DNA of 64,000 nt from Triatoma infestans (GCA_011037195.1 JAAEAF010003513.1:1-64000); one strand, 5' to 3'; positions 21,279-33,284 are shown, counted from the stretch's first letter. Numbers and translations are program-made. The notes: generated by a model from the sequence alone, not told the origin.

Positions 21279-21690
21279 GATGTGAAACACACACACACAA
21301 CTTACTGCGATTTACACAGTTATAATTGACAAATTCTGTTCTAACATATAATTCTTACTAGATTTAGTTAACTTCCAGATACATGAATGAGCGAATATAA
21401 ACTTTACTTTTTCGAGGAAAGCACTAGCTTACTCCCCCCCAAAAACCTCCCTTAAATGAATTTACTCAGAAAACTAATTCAATAAAAGTGATAGATCTCT
21501 GTATGTATGGTTGTATTTAACAAGTTTAATAGAATTTGTTTGTCTTTTTATGGAGAAAAATGAGAAAAAAAAAAAAACCTGAAAAAACAACAAAAAACTG
21601 TTCAGTAAAGTTCTCTACTTCCGGTGAACAACTTTTCTTGAAAATTCGGAATTTTAGCATCACATTTCATTATGCAAAATGTGACAGTTT
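21279..21690 (-). repeat. HINE-like repeat, 3' part (copy g)
   Basis: Minus orientation: begins at the family hairpin (TGTGAAACACACACACA), then TTTACACAGTTATAATTGACAAATTCT, ACTCCCCCCC, CCTTAAATGAATTTACTCAG and ACTTCCGGTGAACAAC. Diverged. Confidence 0.55.
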
Positions 21691-21719
21691 CGGATTCTCA
21701 TACATCGTCAATGTAAGGC

Positions 21720-21865
21720 CGGCCTATTCGTGTATATTATGAGTTGACTTTCAATTTAATGTTTCTGCCACGTACCACACTAATTGATTGTCATTACTGT
21801 GACAATGGATGAGAATATGAAACTTGGTCAGGAACATAAGCACATTTAGTTGGGAATAAATCCTA
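21720..21865 (+). repeat. Hammerhead family B, single diverged arm
   Basis: CATTACTGTGACAATGGATGAGAATATGAAACTTGGTCAGGAAC has the family B order, but the core starts GTGACAA (C3 and G8 changed) and stem II and III are mismatched. Relic. Confidence 0.5.
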
Positions 21866-24045
21866 GATGTTACTGTTTATTGATTATTCAATTATGAAAT
21901 TATTGGCAGCGTGTTAAAAATTCTATTAGTCCACTCCCATCAATTATAAAGTTAGAATCTTGCCACTGGTTCTTTCAGCCATAATTCAGTTTAATACATA
22001 GTTTTATGAAATATGCAAGTAAATTTTAATTTAATAATAAATTCTATATTCTATTTAGGTCACAATAATTTTGCTGGAATGACTTAATTTAAAGATAGGG
22101 ATTCGAATCAACCGTTCCATCACCGGACTCTTTCTAGTCTGTATTACAATTTTTTTTTTTTTTTGCATTTCATCGTCTTCTTACTTTGAAACAATTACAG
22201 CTGCACATTCAGATGTTACGGGTCTCTCTTGTCAGGCCCTCTTGTAAAATGCCACATATATTCCTCTTGATTTTCATGTACTAAATTTTTCAATGTTCTG
22301 TATTTATCAAGGTGAGGTTTATGTTTTTGATAAAATTTTCATTTTTTTATCAATGTATCGGAACATTCTTGCATGGCATGGCAGTATGCCCAACTTTCCG
22401 ACTGAGGACTCATCCAAAATTTTCTGTCAAATGGTGCAAAGCGTTTGAAAATCCATCCAGCCACATTTGCAATATTAACGCATTTCACAAAAACGTGACT
22501 AAAAAAAAAAAAATTTACTTTTTTATGTGTATAGAATAGTTATCTGTAAGATCTATTCTATATATATATATATACGATAGGTAGATAAAGATTTATGGGC
22601 CTTTAGATAATAGAATATCTATTCACACGAGTGAAGGATAGACGGGTAGAATGGGCAGGGCCAATCACGCTTTTCGACAGGAAAACAAGGAAGTTAAGGC
22701 GACAATGCCAATGATGTCTTCCGACAAACAATAGACTGGGAGATGAAGGTAGATCAATAAATATCATAGGCCCATATATTTTATTATGAAACTAATCCAC
22801 ACAGCATTGCTACCGGTTGGAAGGTGAGAACCAGTCTAATGAGTATACGTTCTGAATGTATATTGGAAAAATAGGCTAAAAGGGGTGTGTGGGGATATCA
22901 AGCCAGCAGGAATGGGAGGTTGCGCTACTGTTTTCCGTAAAATAACCTCAATATTTTGAGGTCCCTTATTATTAAGGTCCGTTAAAAGAACTAATGGAAT
23001 TCCCAAGATTGAAGAAAATCGGTATGACTTGACAGAATATGTTTAGTGAATATCGGATTTTCATGAAAATGACGTAAACGATTTTCTTTAAACCTGAACA
23101 TTTCAGGATTAAAGAAAATCCTGAACACATAGGAACACATATGCACTTACATATGTGTTTTATGCGAATGTTGCGAAATGTTATTGTCATGCTGTTCCTG
23201 GTATTAGGTCAAGATATATTGCGAAGTTGAGATCTCTGACGAAATATTATACTTCATACCCTTTCACTCCATCGAAGTGCGATAACAGTGACTAGGAAGT
23301 TTTGATGAGTATTTCCAAGTTTGTCAGATCAGTGTTTCCACATTGATCTTCTCGTGCTGATCTTCGACTTTGACCTTATTATTGCCTCACAGCGAAGGAT
23401 ATGGTTAACGTATTTGTAGCATTTACTAGATGACCGCTAATGTTATCTATGTGTCTTTGTTCAGCGAAATGTCGCTTTATGGCAGCAACCAAACGAGTGC
23501 AAAACTAAGTAATGGGATGCAAAGTACAAACCTCTGGTGACAAACAAAATAAAGTACAGAAATAAACATGCGATAAAATTGATAGACTGAGGATAATAAA
23601 GTTTGTATGTTAAAGTGGGGGGGTGACACCACCGGCTATAAGAGTAAAACCACCTTTAAATGTCTGGGCAGTTTACTGGCTTTAGGACTAAAAAACGTTA
23701 AGAAAAATAAGTATGTACTTTGTTAAGTTATTTAACGCTATTGATATCCCTTTTTTTAACTAGACAGTGCTGGCATCTCTTATAGGAAAAATCCTTTTTT
23801 TTAAAAAAAAGGGGTTTTCCCTTATATTGAGGTTCAATTCAACTGAATTCATCACTGAGCAGCATTTTCAATCAAGCCTTTCCAGCTTGTCCTCTCCACA
23901 ACAAACGTGATCTACTGTTTTAATAATATTTGACCTAAATCTATATCTTCCAATGCGTCAGTAGACATGTTTTGTTGAGGCTGACCTTCAGCTCAAAATG
24001 ATCTTCCTGGTCATGTAGTAGTCTTCAGGATCCTGTACTACAATT
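21866..24045. other. Region without recognised genes
   Basis: Visible items: a pair of inverted TATGGGCCT blocks (22594-22605 and 22770-22782) about 180 bp apart that may mark a small MITE, a TA run (22559-22573), a possible HINE-like relic at 22930-23100 (GAGGTCC..., GATTTTCTTTAAACCTG), and a hairpin of T8/A8 flanked by GGAAAAATCC / GGGGTTTTCC (23786-23822). None has coding support. Confidence 0.4.
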
Positions 24046-24047
24046 AC

Positions 24048-24420
24048 CTATTTGCCTGCGAATATTAAGAGGTGAATGCTAGGAAAAGAAAAATTGAACA
24101 GGATCTTTGGAACATATAGAAAGCCCGTTGGGCAAGTTCCTTGAAGGGAAGGATAACCTATAGGTATTTTCCGGACGCGATGGCTGTCACAAGAATAGTC
24201 TCGACAGATTTTTCCTGTGCGTTTTTCAGTCTGGTAACGGGGCATGGGCAGATAAATGACAATGGTTTAGAATGGGGCTGGTAAGAGATGGTCGATGTCG
24301 TTGTGGCGAACATGTAGTGTTAGACTGTGAGCTTTATGGCTATCTCCACTCAATCTTGTGGCAAGGAATCGGATTTCACGTGGAGTCTGAAAAAATGAGA
24401 CTGCATACAATGACTGTATT
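24048..24420 (+). pseudogene. LINE (R1/LOA-like) ORF2 C-terminal fragment, second copy
   Basis: Plus-strand text in shifting frames gives KARWASSLKGRITYRYFPD-like sequence, then LVTGHGQIN, and DGRCRCGEHVVLDCELYGY, the same TGHGQ and Cys/His region as at 6200-6433. Small deletions have removed residues within the Cys/His cluster, and frameshifts separate the blocks. The 3' end is lost. Confidence 0.6.
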
Positions 24421-24825
24421 TATTGACCGTGTGGGGTTGGTATGTGTGCTAGGTTATATTGTTGGTCTAGTATGCCATTGTCTTTATGTTCATCTTTGCG
24501 CACTTTTGTGTGCCCGACCCTCATTTATTTACTCATTTATGTAAATATATATATATAAGCAGTTCTGTTTATAACAAAGTCTATCACGATAGATGTTTAG
24601 CTTGGGGATGAGCGCCAGCTCACGTACGCCCAGTAGTGTGTCCTTAATAAAAAAAGAAGAGGCGAATGTAGTAATTTCCTTGGCTTGGGATGTAGACCCA
24701 TTCTTCCACACTTTCTTGACTACAATTTCAGGAAAAAACTTTGGTTGGGAAAAAATCAGATATAAGCACAATTTAATATTGTGTAAGGTTACTATTTATT
24801 AGAACTCATTGAGTTTTTTTATATG

Positions 24826-25013
24826 TATTCATTGGGGCCCAGAACCGTCTCAGTGCATTCTCGATACGGGCTACATTGTCTATCACCGGACACTGAACTG
24901 TAGTAGTTCCTAGGAAACCAAAATCTAAGAGTTTGCATTAGACATGAATCGGAACCTCCAACGGAGGGAGTCCAACGCGCTACCACTGAGCTAATCCTTT
25001 CCCTTTTATAATT
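24826..25013 (-). repeat. tRNA-derived SINE 1, near full length
   Basis: Minus strand: GGATTAGCTCAGTGGTAGCG (box A type), GTTGGACTCCCTCCGTTGGA (arm corresponding to the anticodon stem), then GGTTCCGATTCATG (box B type), a short linker, a GTCCGGTGATAGAC block and GAGACGGTTCTGGGCCCCAATG. This is the best view of the tRNA-like head in the window. Non-coding, mobilised by a LINE in trans. Confidence 0.78.
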
Positions 25014-25149
25014 TAACCTTAATAACCTTAATTATGGCTAATAAAAAGCGAAAAGGTTTGAATAATTAAAAACCCAGTTGAGAAGAGGGTTTGCTGGGAT
25101 AGACAATAACTTATTGCATGCATTGTTATTAATAGAAGATAGTGTAATA
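25014..25149. other. Short spacer
   Basis: No recognisable feature. Confidence 0.4.
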
Positions 25150-25690
25150 TGATTGATGCTTTGTAGTGTAGTAGGTTAGTAGTTTGTGGCGTGAGCGGTT
25201 TAGTAAATAATCATTGTGTGTATGTTTAAGATAGAGATAGAAGTATTAAAAAATAATCAAGAGATCACCACTGTTTTTAAAATAGATATATGCTGTAAGT
25301 GAATTTAAGTACTTAACAATACCACAGTAATATGCTTATTAATATACTGAAACTAGTTTCTTATGTTTTAACTTATAACTGGCACTGAAGTTTACTGGTA
25401 CAATGTCTAGTTAGGACAGTCTGAAAGAATGCCTTCTAAATGTTAGTTCAAATCTTTTCAAATAATGCTGGTATGTCTGGAGGGATTGTATTGTCTTATC
25501 CTAACTGTTACTTGTCCCTTTGTCTCTTCAGTAACATTGACCTAAATTAGAGTACCTGGCTCTTTCCCCTTCACTAAAATACACTATTTGAACTAGCTAA
25601 AATTCACAAAATTATTTCACTAAACTATTTTCAAAATTCTTATTTTCTTCATTTTTTCCTTCCACTACAATATCCACGAAGTAGAGATAA
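25150..25690. repeat. Dispersed repeat G, copy 1 (LTR-like)
   Basis: Shares blocks in the same order with 58685-59515: GTAGT.GT.GCG.GAGCGGTTTAGTAAA, TATGTTTAAGA.AG.GA..AGTAT, ATCACCACT, TTGTCCCTTTGTCTCTT, GACCTAAATTAGAGTACCTG, CACTAAACTATTTTCAAAATT and TTCTTCCA.TACA. Non-coding. The length (about 540 bp) and lack of ORF are compatible with an LTR, but no TG...CA ends or target duplications could be fixed. Confidence 0.42.
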
Positions 25691-26720
25691 CGTTTAGCCC
25701 AATTTTTTAGATAAAGCAGAAATATTAATTAATAAATTAGGGCAAGAATTGGATTAAATTTTGATTGCAATTTAAAAAATACATGAAGAGATAAGAGTTC
25801 GTGGAAAAGCAAAAATTTCCATATCTCCTACAAGCTAAGGCTGAACGCGTCTGGAAATCAGTGGGAAGGAGTATCTTACCTCGGGGGAAAATTAGGGCAT
25901 AGCTATTCAGCACAAAAAAGTTGATAGGATCGAGCTAAGAAGTAGGATTATTGGATCTGATTATATTTAAACTTAGCAAAACACATTTTGGTCAAAAAGC
26001 CACGAATACATACTTCAGAACTCTTGAGTAACAAACGGCATGTATGTGAGAGCATGTTACGTCACTGCATTAGTGTAGTAGGTGAAAAATTGGTGAAAAG
26101 TGAAAAGTTAATGAAATTAAGTTTTTTAAAACTGGAAGTTGAAATATACACCATACTTTCTGCCTTTAATTAATTTTAAAAAAATCCACCTTTTAGGCTT
26201 AAATGAATAATTAAGTAGTACCCATGTTTTCTATGCTTGACTAACCAAAATAATGCTTTCATTTTAGATAGTAATCGTCTGGGAATAAGGAAGGTGCTTA
26301 GTACCATTATCTGGTTTATTTTTTTTTCTCTCTTTTTAATTCTTCTTATACCTTTGTCTGATTACTTTATTGTTCGTTAACTTTGTAAAGTTCTAACTAC
26401 GTGCATCCGTCAATTTAATTACATGTTCGCTCTTTGAGAAACTTTTAATATAAATCAACTTAATATGATCTTCTTATCTAGGAATGCAGACATTTTAACT
26501 AGTTTAATGAAACATATGATTTCTCGACCATGTCTACAACTTATATTTGACAAATTTCCAAAAAATTTATTTAAAAAAACAAATAGTTCATTTAATATTT
26601 ATATAAATTTATGGGTTTCACAAATAAAAATGATGTAAAATGCAAAAGTTCGATATAATTTTTTTTTTCTTAATAATATAATTCTCAACTAAATAATATT
26701 GGATAAATAAACATTTAAAA
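25691..26720. other. AT-rich stretch, nothing identified
   Basis: No coding, RNA or element signal beyond short A/T runs. Confidence 0.45.
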
Positions 26721-26722
26721 TT

Positions 26723-26725
<3 letters not shown>

Positions 26726-26755
<30 letters not shown>

Positions 26756-26878
26756 GTTATATACATAACTTTTCTGGACTTAGAGAAACCTTTAAATGTA
26801 CATTTCCAAAAACATAATTTCAACAACTTGACTCGATCTTAATATTTCCTTTTACCAGACGTAAGTGAAAATAAAAAA
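26726..26878 (-). repeat. HINE-like repeat, 5' end fragment
   Basis: An AC microsatellite (26726-26753) followed by TTTTCTGGACTTAGAGAAACC, ACATTTCCAAAAAC and ...ACGTAAGTGAAAATAAAAAAG, the outer segment of the family in minus orientation, strongly diverged. Confidence 0.45.
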
Positions 26879-27590
26879 GTATGATAGAATGAAGTTAAAT
26901 CTGTAGAAATGGTCGATTTGATCGACTAAATATGTCAGATCTAGTCTTTCCAAGTTCTTTGCGATAGAACCATACCGTGAAGAACCCTGCTGCTTAACTA
27001 ATGAGCTTTCAAAAAATAAAGAAAGGTTCCCTACCGTCCCCATTCAGAGAAATCATTGCTCATACCTCAGCGTTATCCTGCAAATTTACCCACTTTTAGC
27101 GAACATACAAGAAGCTACAGACCATGAGTATGTCTTCAAACTTGTACTTGGAAAAAATAATGGTTTTTGTTCTACAAATATTAATAAAGATTATTATTAT
27201 TACAGGAAGCTGCAAAGCATATTTTCATATCCACGAATTCCCCCCACTTTGCCCCTTAAACAAAGTTTTATTATTATTGTTATTATTATTATTATTATTA
27301 TTAGGTATTTACAACATTACATAATTATGTATCATGTATCAAGTAAATCTGATGAATGAAACTATGTACAAGAGTGTGCAGCTGTCCATTGACAAAGCTC
27401 CAAAATATTTTTAATAAGTGAGAAAGAAGATGTATAAACGGAAAATAGGGAATATGGATGAGAAGAGCTTTAGAAAATTATTAGGAAGGATTTAATGAAA
27501 AGGATTAATAGGAAAGTTAGACTGTGAGAGGAAAGATATTTACATAATATATACATATTTACATAATTACATATTTACATTTATTTGTCA
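26879..27590. other. Region with ATT microsatellite
   Basis: ATT/TTA repeats at 27270-27302. A 63-codon minus-strand frame (26852-27043) has no motif I recognise. No gene called. Confidence 0.4.
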
Positions 27591-27596
27591 CTTTGT

Positions 27597-28412
27597 CAGA
27601 AGATCTCTCGGCCACTGACGTTTCAGTCTTCTGGCAGGGTTTCCAGGGATGGAATGGGAAGAAAGTTCTCGGATTAAAGGGTTATGATGGTCTGGAAGGG
27701 ATGCATGGAATTTTTTGTATCAGGATAAAATGAGGTCGCGGACAAAAGGGATATATTTAGTTCTTTGTGAATGATGGAGTTACAAACATACAAAAAGGAG
27801 CGTTAGTGACTTTATGAAGGATTTTGGATTGGAGGATTTGTAGTCGGAGGTAATTGGAGCGCTTGGTTCTGCACTTGGTCCCACAGTTCGATTCCGTACG
27901 TCCACTGAGGCTTGAGTAGATAAGTACACTTTTTGTTGTAGATAAGTACTTTGTTGTCTAGAGAAAGATGAGAACGCCGGTCGAGTAAACGTAGAGTAAT
28001 TTGTATCATCGATTTAGTTCGTGTCTCTTAATTCTCGTTTGAGGATTCCAAGTCATCTTTTGTCCAACTAGAGTCCTAAGCAGTGAACTTTATCAACAGT
28101 TGGTAGGAATTGTCCGTTAAGTTATACTGGAGGTCATATACAGAGAGTGAATGTAATATGATAACATTTGTTAATATTTAATTTAACTCTCCACTTCCTG
28201 GATCATTAGGCCAGGGTGTTAAGATGGGATTGGAGGGTGCGAGTAGCGATAATGGGATCTTCACGGGATGTAAGGATAGCGGTGTCATCGACAAAGGAAA
28301 ATATGGATGTGTTTGGATTGGTAGGAATATCACTTGTGTATTAGTAGAGTATTGGTCCTAGGATGCTTCCTTAGGGGACTGCTGCTTCACGGGATGGTGG
28401 GAAGAAAAGGCA
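27597..28412 (-). pseudogene. Jockey-like LINE reverse transcriptase, decayed
   Basis: On the minus strand, starting near 28412, the text runs GSILGPILY, YTSDIPTNPNTSIFSFVDD (the catalytic FADD box, one Ala changed to Val), TAILTSREDPIIATRTLQSH, a KWRVKLN.NKC block, then in another frame TLRLLDRRSHLSLDNKVLIYNK and LLKPQWTYGIELW, and finally PSIHNDLKIPFVRD-like, HNPLIRELS-like text and RRLKRQWPRDLL near 27605-27640. This is the standard order of the RT palm, thumb and C-terminal domain of Jockey-clade elements. Stops and several frameshifts rule out function. A related C-terminal piece lies at 58370-58680. Confidence 0.8.
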
Positions 28413-29930
28413 GTTTTTTTCTGAAACAGAGAAGAATCATTCAGATTCGGTTAAACAAAGTAAATAAATTTTTTGTTTTAAAAATCATAAAATTGTTTCA
28501 ACCATAGAATTATATATAATACATGTAGAAAATTAAGATAAGGATAAGAAGTAGATAAGGATTAATATTAAAAATGTCGAAACGCCGTATAACACTATCT
28601 ATCCTAACGAGAAGGAAGAACATTAAATCAGCACTGTTCTGAATGGTTCTATTTTTGTAAGCAACTTTTTCAAATCACCTTCAAATAGTATTGTATCGAA
28701 CATAAGATTACTTCGAATTTATACATACATTAGTAAGTATAATGGAAGACATTCATTTATTAGTAAGCAGAGTTTGAAAGAACTACCCACATATAAATTA
28801 CTGTTTTTAATTTAAAACAACAATAATATATATTTGTCTTTGTACTGACCATGGTCGAAGGTTTTGTGAATAGGAATTAAAATTTTTAAATAATTAAAGC
28901 ACTTTACACTATTGTTAATTATTGTCGTCACACAATTCAGGAACATTAGATTTCATATTTATCGTCTATTTATAAAATACATTAAAAGTCTTTACAGGTA
29001 TAAACATTTGCTGATACATTATTGGACTTCCCAACAATGCCCGACATACATGCCTGCTAACACGTGTTTATTGTGACTGTCGATGGTATTAATCACCGTT
29101 TGGCTATAATTAACTTGTTGTGTATTTATTTGGAAATAAAGTAATCAATAGACTTTCTGTTATATATCAGATGAAACGTGTGCAAAGAAATATGTTAACA
29201 TTTTTCTTCTCTTCTCTAGTTATACCTTCGGCTTCCATTAGTCTTATTCTTAGCCCTCCAACGCATCCGGAGTTATTATTACCATCCCGAGATTCGTTCC
29301 AGTCTCCCTTAGGAGATAACCCATGCAATAAACCTCCTGCAATAAATTAATGAGCTGAAATTTGTCTAGTATACAATGTCAGAACTCATACAGAGAAGAT
29401 GATTGTCTAAAAAGAAGACTAAAATAAATTGGCAGTATTTACATACAAAATTGAACTTTTAGCAATAAAGTTAAAAACGTCTTCTTGGATCGGAAATTGC
29501 TTAGATAAATTTCTTCATTACAGCTCCTTAGAGGATTTATCTAACGCATCTTACCACGAATTATGCCATTATATCTGAGTTGTATAGAATTTAAAAGATA
29601 TAGATATAGGATACAATCTATATATTTGAAATATACATTTTTTTTGTTTTTGTTTTTTGGCCCCAGAAGACACTTAAATCGTTTTCATTTTTCGGTTAGA
29701 ATCTGGTGGGGTTAAATTAAAATTTTACTTTGCGAAGTTTCTAATTAACTGGTTGATTAAATTGTTAAATATACCGTACAGTAGATTTCCGAAATTATGT
29801 TATCAATAATTATTAAAACTGTTATTAAAGAAAATAGGTTTTAAATTCTTCAAGATTAATTTGGATTGAGAAATTCAGATATTATTCATTCCTTAATATT
29901 TTCTTTCATTAAGACTCAATTAAACTCTTA
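28413..29930. other. AT-rich stretch, nothing identified
   Basis: A 76-codon plus frame (29120-29350) includes a less AT-rich, proline-rich stretch but carries no motif I can name. No repeats or RNAs identified. Confidence 0.4.
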
Positions 29931-29934
29931 AAGA

Positions 29935-30128
29935 AGTAGCTAAAGTGGTAAGCGCATTGGACTCCCACGCGGAGGCGCCGAGTCGAGCTTTGCTGCACAT
30001 AGATTTTCTCTTCCTAGAAGCCTCTACAGCTCATTGACCGGAGGCCGGCAGTGTACTGAGAATGCTCCGGTTGCCAATGGCTATAGACATCTAAAATATA
30101 TTGACACCTTAAATTAAAAAAAAAATTA
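29935..30128 (+). repeat. tRNA-derived SINE 1
   Basis: AGTAGCTAAAGTGGTAAGCG (box A), GGACTCCCACGCGGAGGC, GAGTCGAGCTTTGCTGC (decayed box B), the CCTCTACAGCTCATTGACCG block, GGAGGCCGGCAGTGTACTGAG, GCTCCGGTTGCCAATGGC and an A-rich end (30111-30124). Confidence 0.78.
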
Positions 30129-30283
30129 ATAATTAACTTTTTGCTTTAGTTATGTTTTTCAATAATTATTTCTTTATGTATTATATATCTTCTTGTATAG
30201 GCATCCTACATCAATTGTTTACTATTTTATGATAACTGAAGTAAAGCAGTAATATTAAATAATAATAATAATAATAATAATAA

Positions 30284-30490
30284 AGGCAAGGAAATATAGC
30301 TAAGTGGTTAGCTTACTAGATTCCCATGCGGAGGTCCCAGGTTCGAGTCCAGCTGTGCTGCTCTTAGATTTTTTCTGCCTTTAATTAATTCCGGAGGCCG
30401 GTAGTGAACTGAGAAGGCTCCGGGAGCCAATGACCGTAGATGCTGACACGCCTTAAATTTAAAAATAATAATAATAATAATAATAGTTTC
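30284..30490 (+). repeat. tRNA-derived SINE 1 with AAT tail
   Basis: TATAGCTAAGTGGTTAGC (box A), CCATGCGGAGGTCCCAGGTTCGAGTCC (box B GGTTCGAGTCC is exact), GGAGGCCGGTAGTGAACTGAG, GCTCCGGGAGCCAATGACCG, GCTGACACGCCTTAAATTT and an AAT microsatellite tail (about 30466-30485). It lies between two AAT tracts. Confidence 0.82.
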
Positions 30491-30895
30491 TGCAGCACAG
30501 ACTATGTAAATTTGATAGCCAAAAAAATTTGGGCAATTTTGGGTGGCTCATTAGAACATGAGACAACTTAGGGTTACTCCCTCCCTAAAGAACTCAATTT
30601 AGGGTACTTCCTATAAGTTTTAGGCTAGTGAAATGGTATTGGACATAAAGTATATGACAAGAAATTTAAAGGAAAAATACGAGAAGTGTGGTTTGAACAA
30701 ATAATGTAAACAATACCAAATATATGGTGATTAGAGAAGATGGCCATAACCAGTTTTGGAAGATTTGAAAAATATATGGGAATAGAAATGACAAAAGATG
30801 AAAGCAATTGCTCCGAAATAAAATAATAATTAAGGGACGTTCAACAATAGAAATGCTAAATGGATATAATGGGATTGTTGAAGGAGAGAAATGGT
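30491..30895. other. Stretch with faint LINE-like similarity
   Basis: A plus-strand text around 30715-30800 (MAITSFGRFEKYMGIEM-like) may belong to the same LINE as 31290-31610, but this is too weak to call. Confidence 0.3.
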
Positions 30896-30899
30896 CTGG

Positions 30900-31130
30900 T
30901 TAGAATGAATTAACAGAATATGGTTAACACAGTATAATATGATGAATGACACTGACTGTCTGGAATTCACACTTGAAATGATAGAGTATGGTAGAGTGGT
31001 AAAGGGTAATGACACCTAGTGATTGGCTGTATGATCTCAGTGGTATGAACCGTTCTCATATCTGTTTCCAGTCGCTGTATTTATGTGGTTTCTCCCACTC
31101 CAGTCCGAGAGAGTGGTCCTATCATTTTAT
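30900..31130 (-). repeat. LTR-like repeat H, diverged copy
   Basis: Shares with 57150-57440 the blocks ACTGACTGTCTGGAATT, GATAGAGT...GGGTAATGACACCTAGTGATTG, CCAGTCGCTGTATTTATG and GTTTCTCCCACTCCAGTCCGAG. Read on the minus strand a TATA-like box precedes AGCGACTGG. Confidence 0.42.
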
Positions 31131-31289
31131 AATATATATATATATCTCTGCTATTGCATGGAATATTACGGGACAATCAAATCTTGAAAGAACCTAAAGT
31201 GCAGATCCATATAAATTGATAGTAAGGAACGGAAGGAGCTATGATTCTGAAACAAGGAACATTAACAAAAAATTAAAATCGAAATAACT

Positions 31290-31610
31290 ATCGACAAAAA
31301 TGGGTCAGCAAGGCATTCAATATAGAGAAAATTACAAATGAAAAAAATAGGAAGGGAATGTATTTTAAAGAGTCAGTTGCACGGTTTGTACAAAATAGGC
31401 AATTATGATATGGTCTTACAAAAAGGATGGACAAGGAAAGACTAGCATGGAGGAGTTTGAAGAGGAACCCAACTCGAAAAAGAAGACGAGGAAGACCTAG
31501 AAGAACATGGTAGGAAGAAATAATGGAGTTCATGGATGAAAGAGAACTGCAAAAAATGACTGGGAAAATGAGAGAAATGGAAGAAGAAAATAAATTTATT
31601 ATCAACGATA
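31290..31610 (+). pseudogene. LINE polyprotein C-terminal tail, decayed
   Basis: Plus strand (frame near 31425) reads RMDKERLAWRSLKRNPTRKR, then RRGRPRRTW, a stop, EEIMEFMDERELQKMTGKMR. The R-M-D...R..GRPR.TW...E pattern is the common basic C-terminus of insect non-LTR retrotransposon RT proteins. Upstream text is only partly in frame. Which LINE it belongs to is not decidable here. Confidence 0.58.
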
Positions 31611-31619
31611 ATAAATTGG

Positions 31620-32250
31620 GCTTACGAATATCTTTATATATTTAAACACTGAATAGATGAAGAAATGGAACTGGAAGAAAATAGGATTCAAAGTAAAATA
31701 AAATAGATCAAAGCCTTATTATATTATCCTATTTGTTTTTATTACATGGATATTACTATAATAATAAGGCGTTATTCTAGTTCTATGGCTTGGAATTGTC
31801 TAAACTTCCCAAGTTATTTCAATTTCCTATAAAGTGACCACAAGTCATAAGAACTTGGCAACTATTTCATAGAACTTTGCAACACTTGTTACCATTATAT
31901 CATTTAGTTTATATTGTCAAAATAATTATTCTGGTCTCGTTATATTATACAAAGTTGGTAACAACTTTAAGTAAAGTTTGCTACATTAAGTGACATTTAT
32001 TGTGTTATATTAGGAATTTCAGTGTTAAATTATGCTTGGTAGTTTTCATTTTCTCCTCTGCATGTTTATTTTTCTCTTACAAATATGTAGATGTACTAGA
32101 TTTCTGTTAATATTTTCTACTTATTGTGTCATCCTTCAGATAACCTCTGTTTATAAATCTTTAGGGTGATCCTTTAATAGCTTTTAATACTTTCTACCAG
32201 TAAATGGACGTTGTTATAGGTGGTTAACAAATTACTATAAATTTTACTAT
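31620..32250. other. AT-rich stretch, nothing identified
   Basis: No ORF or element signal. Confidence 0.45.
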
Positions 32251-32254
32251 GTAT

Positions 32255-32634
32255 TGTAACCCAGCCACTAGTGCCATCTAGGAGAGAAAGCAGGCACTTC
32301 AAGTTCTCCTCGTGGCCACTGGGAAGTGCTACGGGGTTCTCTAGGTTTTTCTGGAATGTTCTAGAACCTTCCAGACCCCTCTCCACTGGTATAAATAGTG
32401 AACAACAGCTCGAGAGAGAGAGAGAGTCTTGTGACAAATGGAGTGCGCGCTTGTTAAAAGTGAATAAAAAGTAAACTAAGAGAACTTTTGTTGTTTTAAT
32501 CAGAGTATTTAAGTGCTTTATTTGTAATTTATTGTATTAAACAATAAATTGGTGTTTTTTTTTTTTAATTTAGTGTTTTTTATCTACCCACTTAGAAACT
32601 AGTTGCAGTAACCAGTTCAGGGAAAAAAGTTACA
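32255..32634 (+). mobile_element. Probable solo LTR with heat-shock promoter
   Basis: The 380-bp segment starts TGTAAC and ends GTTACA, the usual inverted TG...CA ends of Ty3/gypsy-type LTRs. The flanking four bases are GTAT and ATAT, a possible target duplication with one mismatch. Inside are a heat-shock element array, a TATA box, a GA-rich start region (32412-32427) and candidate AATAAA poly(A) signals (about 32463 and 32541), in the order U3, R, U5. No internal retroviral-type genes or second LTR are present. An alternative is a displaced hsp-type promoter; the inverted ends favour the LTR. Confidence 0.6.
32349..32397 (+). promoter_or_regulatory. Heat-shock element array and TATA box
   Basis: Five perfect alternating units at exact 5-bp spacing: TTC (32349-32351), GAA (32354), TTC (32359), GAA (32364), TTC (32369), then an imperfect GAC (32374). 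This is the canonical binding array for trimeric heat-shock factor. TATAAATA follows at 32390-32397. Distance and order match insect hsp promoters. Confidence 0.85.
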
Positions 32635-32639
32635 ATATA

Positions 32640-33280
32640 TTTGCGTAATTAATTATACAGCATAAAACCAAGAACAAAACTGGAAATGGAACATTTTCGC
32701 GCGCGATACATTTTGGCTTAATATTCTATACCAATCTGCTTAGTTCTTAGTTACTATGGTATCCAGGCTAACAAATATTTAGACATCGATCAATGATTAA
32801 TGAGACCGGTAATTTTGATCATTTGATCATTATTAAGATTTGCTGAGCCAATCTTTCTATAATTATTACACCGTACTTGGGCACTTATTCTTCCTTGCAC
32901 AATATCTCTGCTGTGAGCCAGTCCCTTCTGCAGCGTATGCTTTCAAAAAGTGCAGTGATAGACTTTACACAATCAAACAAAAAAGTAATTTCTTCTATTG
33001 CATCAGCGTGTTTTTTTTTTTTGCGTTTAAATCAAATCAGTAAAGTATTAAATAAAGTAGATAATAGTAATCTCTACAGAATATTTTGTATAAAATTGCA
33101 TGTAATTGTTCGCAATGGTTTCTCTTAAAGGAATAATAGAATGTTAATAAATAAACATGAAATAGTAAAATATAAAAATAGATGGATGAATTGAATAGAA
33201 ACTTTCTAAATGTTCAAGCCTACGGGGAATTACCTTTTCTTTGTTTTCATAAGTCATTCACTCTTTCTGGAGCAAAGAGA
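32640..33280. other. Stretch without recognised features
   Basis: Two overlapping plus frames (67 and 83 codons, 32840-33128) have no recognisable motifs. Short palindrome TTTTGATCATTTGATCATTA near 32813-32832. Confidence 0.4.
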
Positions 33281-33284
33281 ATAG

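Noticed and set aside
22594..22782. Inverted TATGGGCCT blocks as ends of a small MITE.
   Set aside because: Only about 12-15 bases match and no target duplication is visible.
27602..27645. Minus strand CCAGAAGACTGAAACGTCAGTGG looked like a hammerhead core with GAAACGTC.
   Set aside because: It is the coding sequence for RRLKRQWPRDLL at the end of a Jockey-like LINE; there is no stem II and the related copy at 58390 keeps the protein, not the RNA motif.
32271..32474. 67-codon plus frame covering the heat-shock elements.
   Set aside because: It runs through a promoter-like region with TATA box and GA repeats; no protein features.
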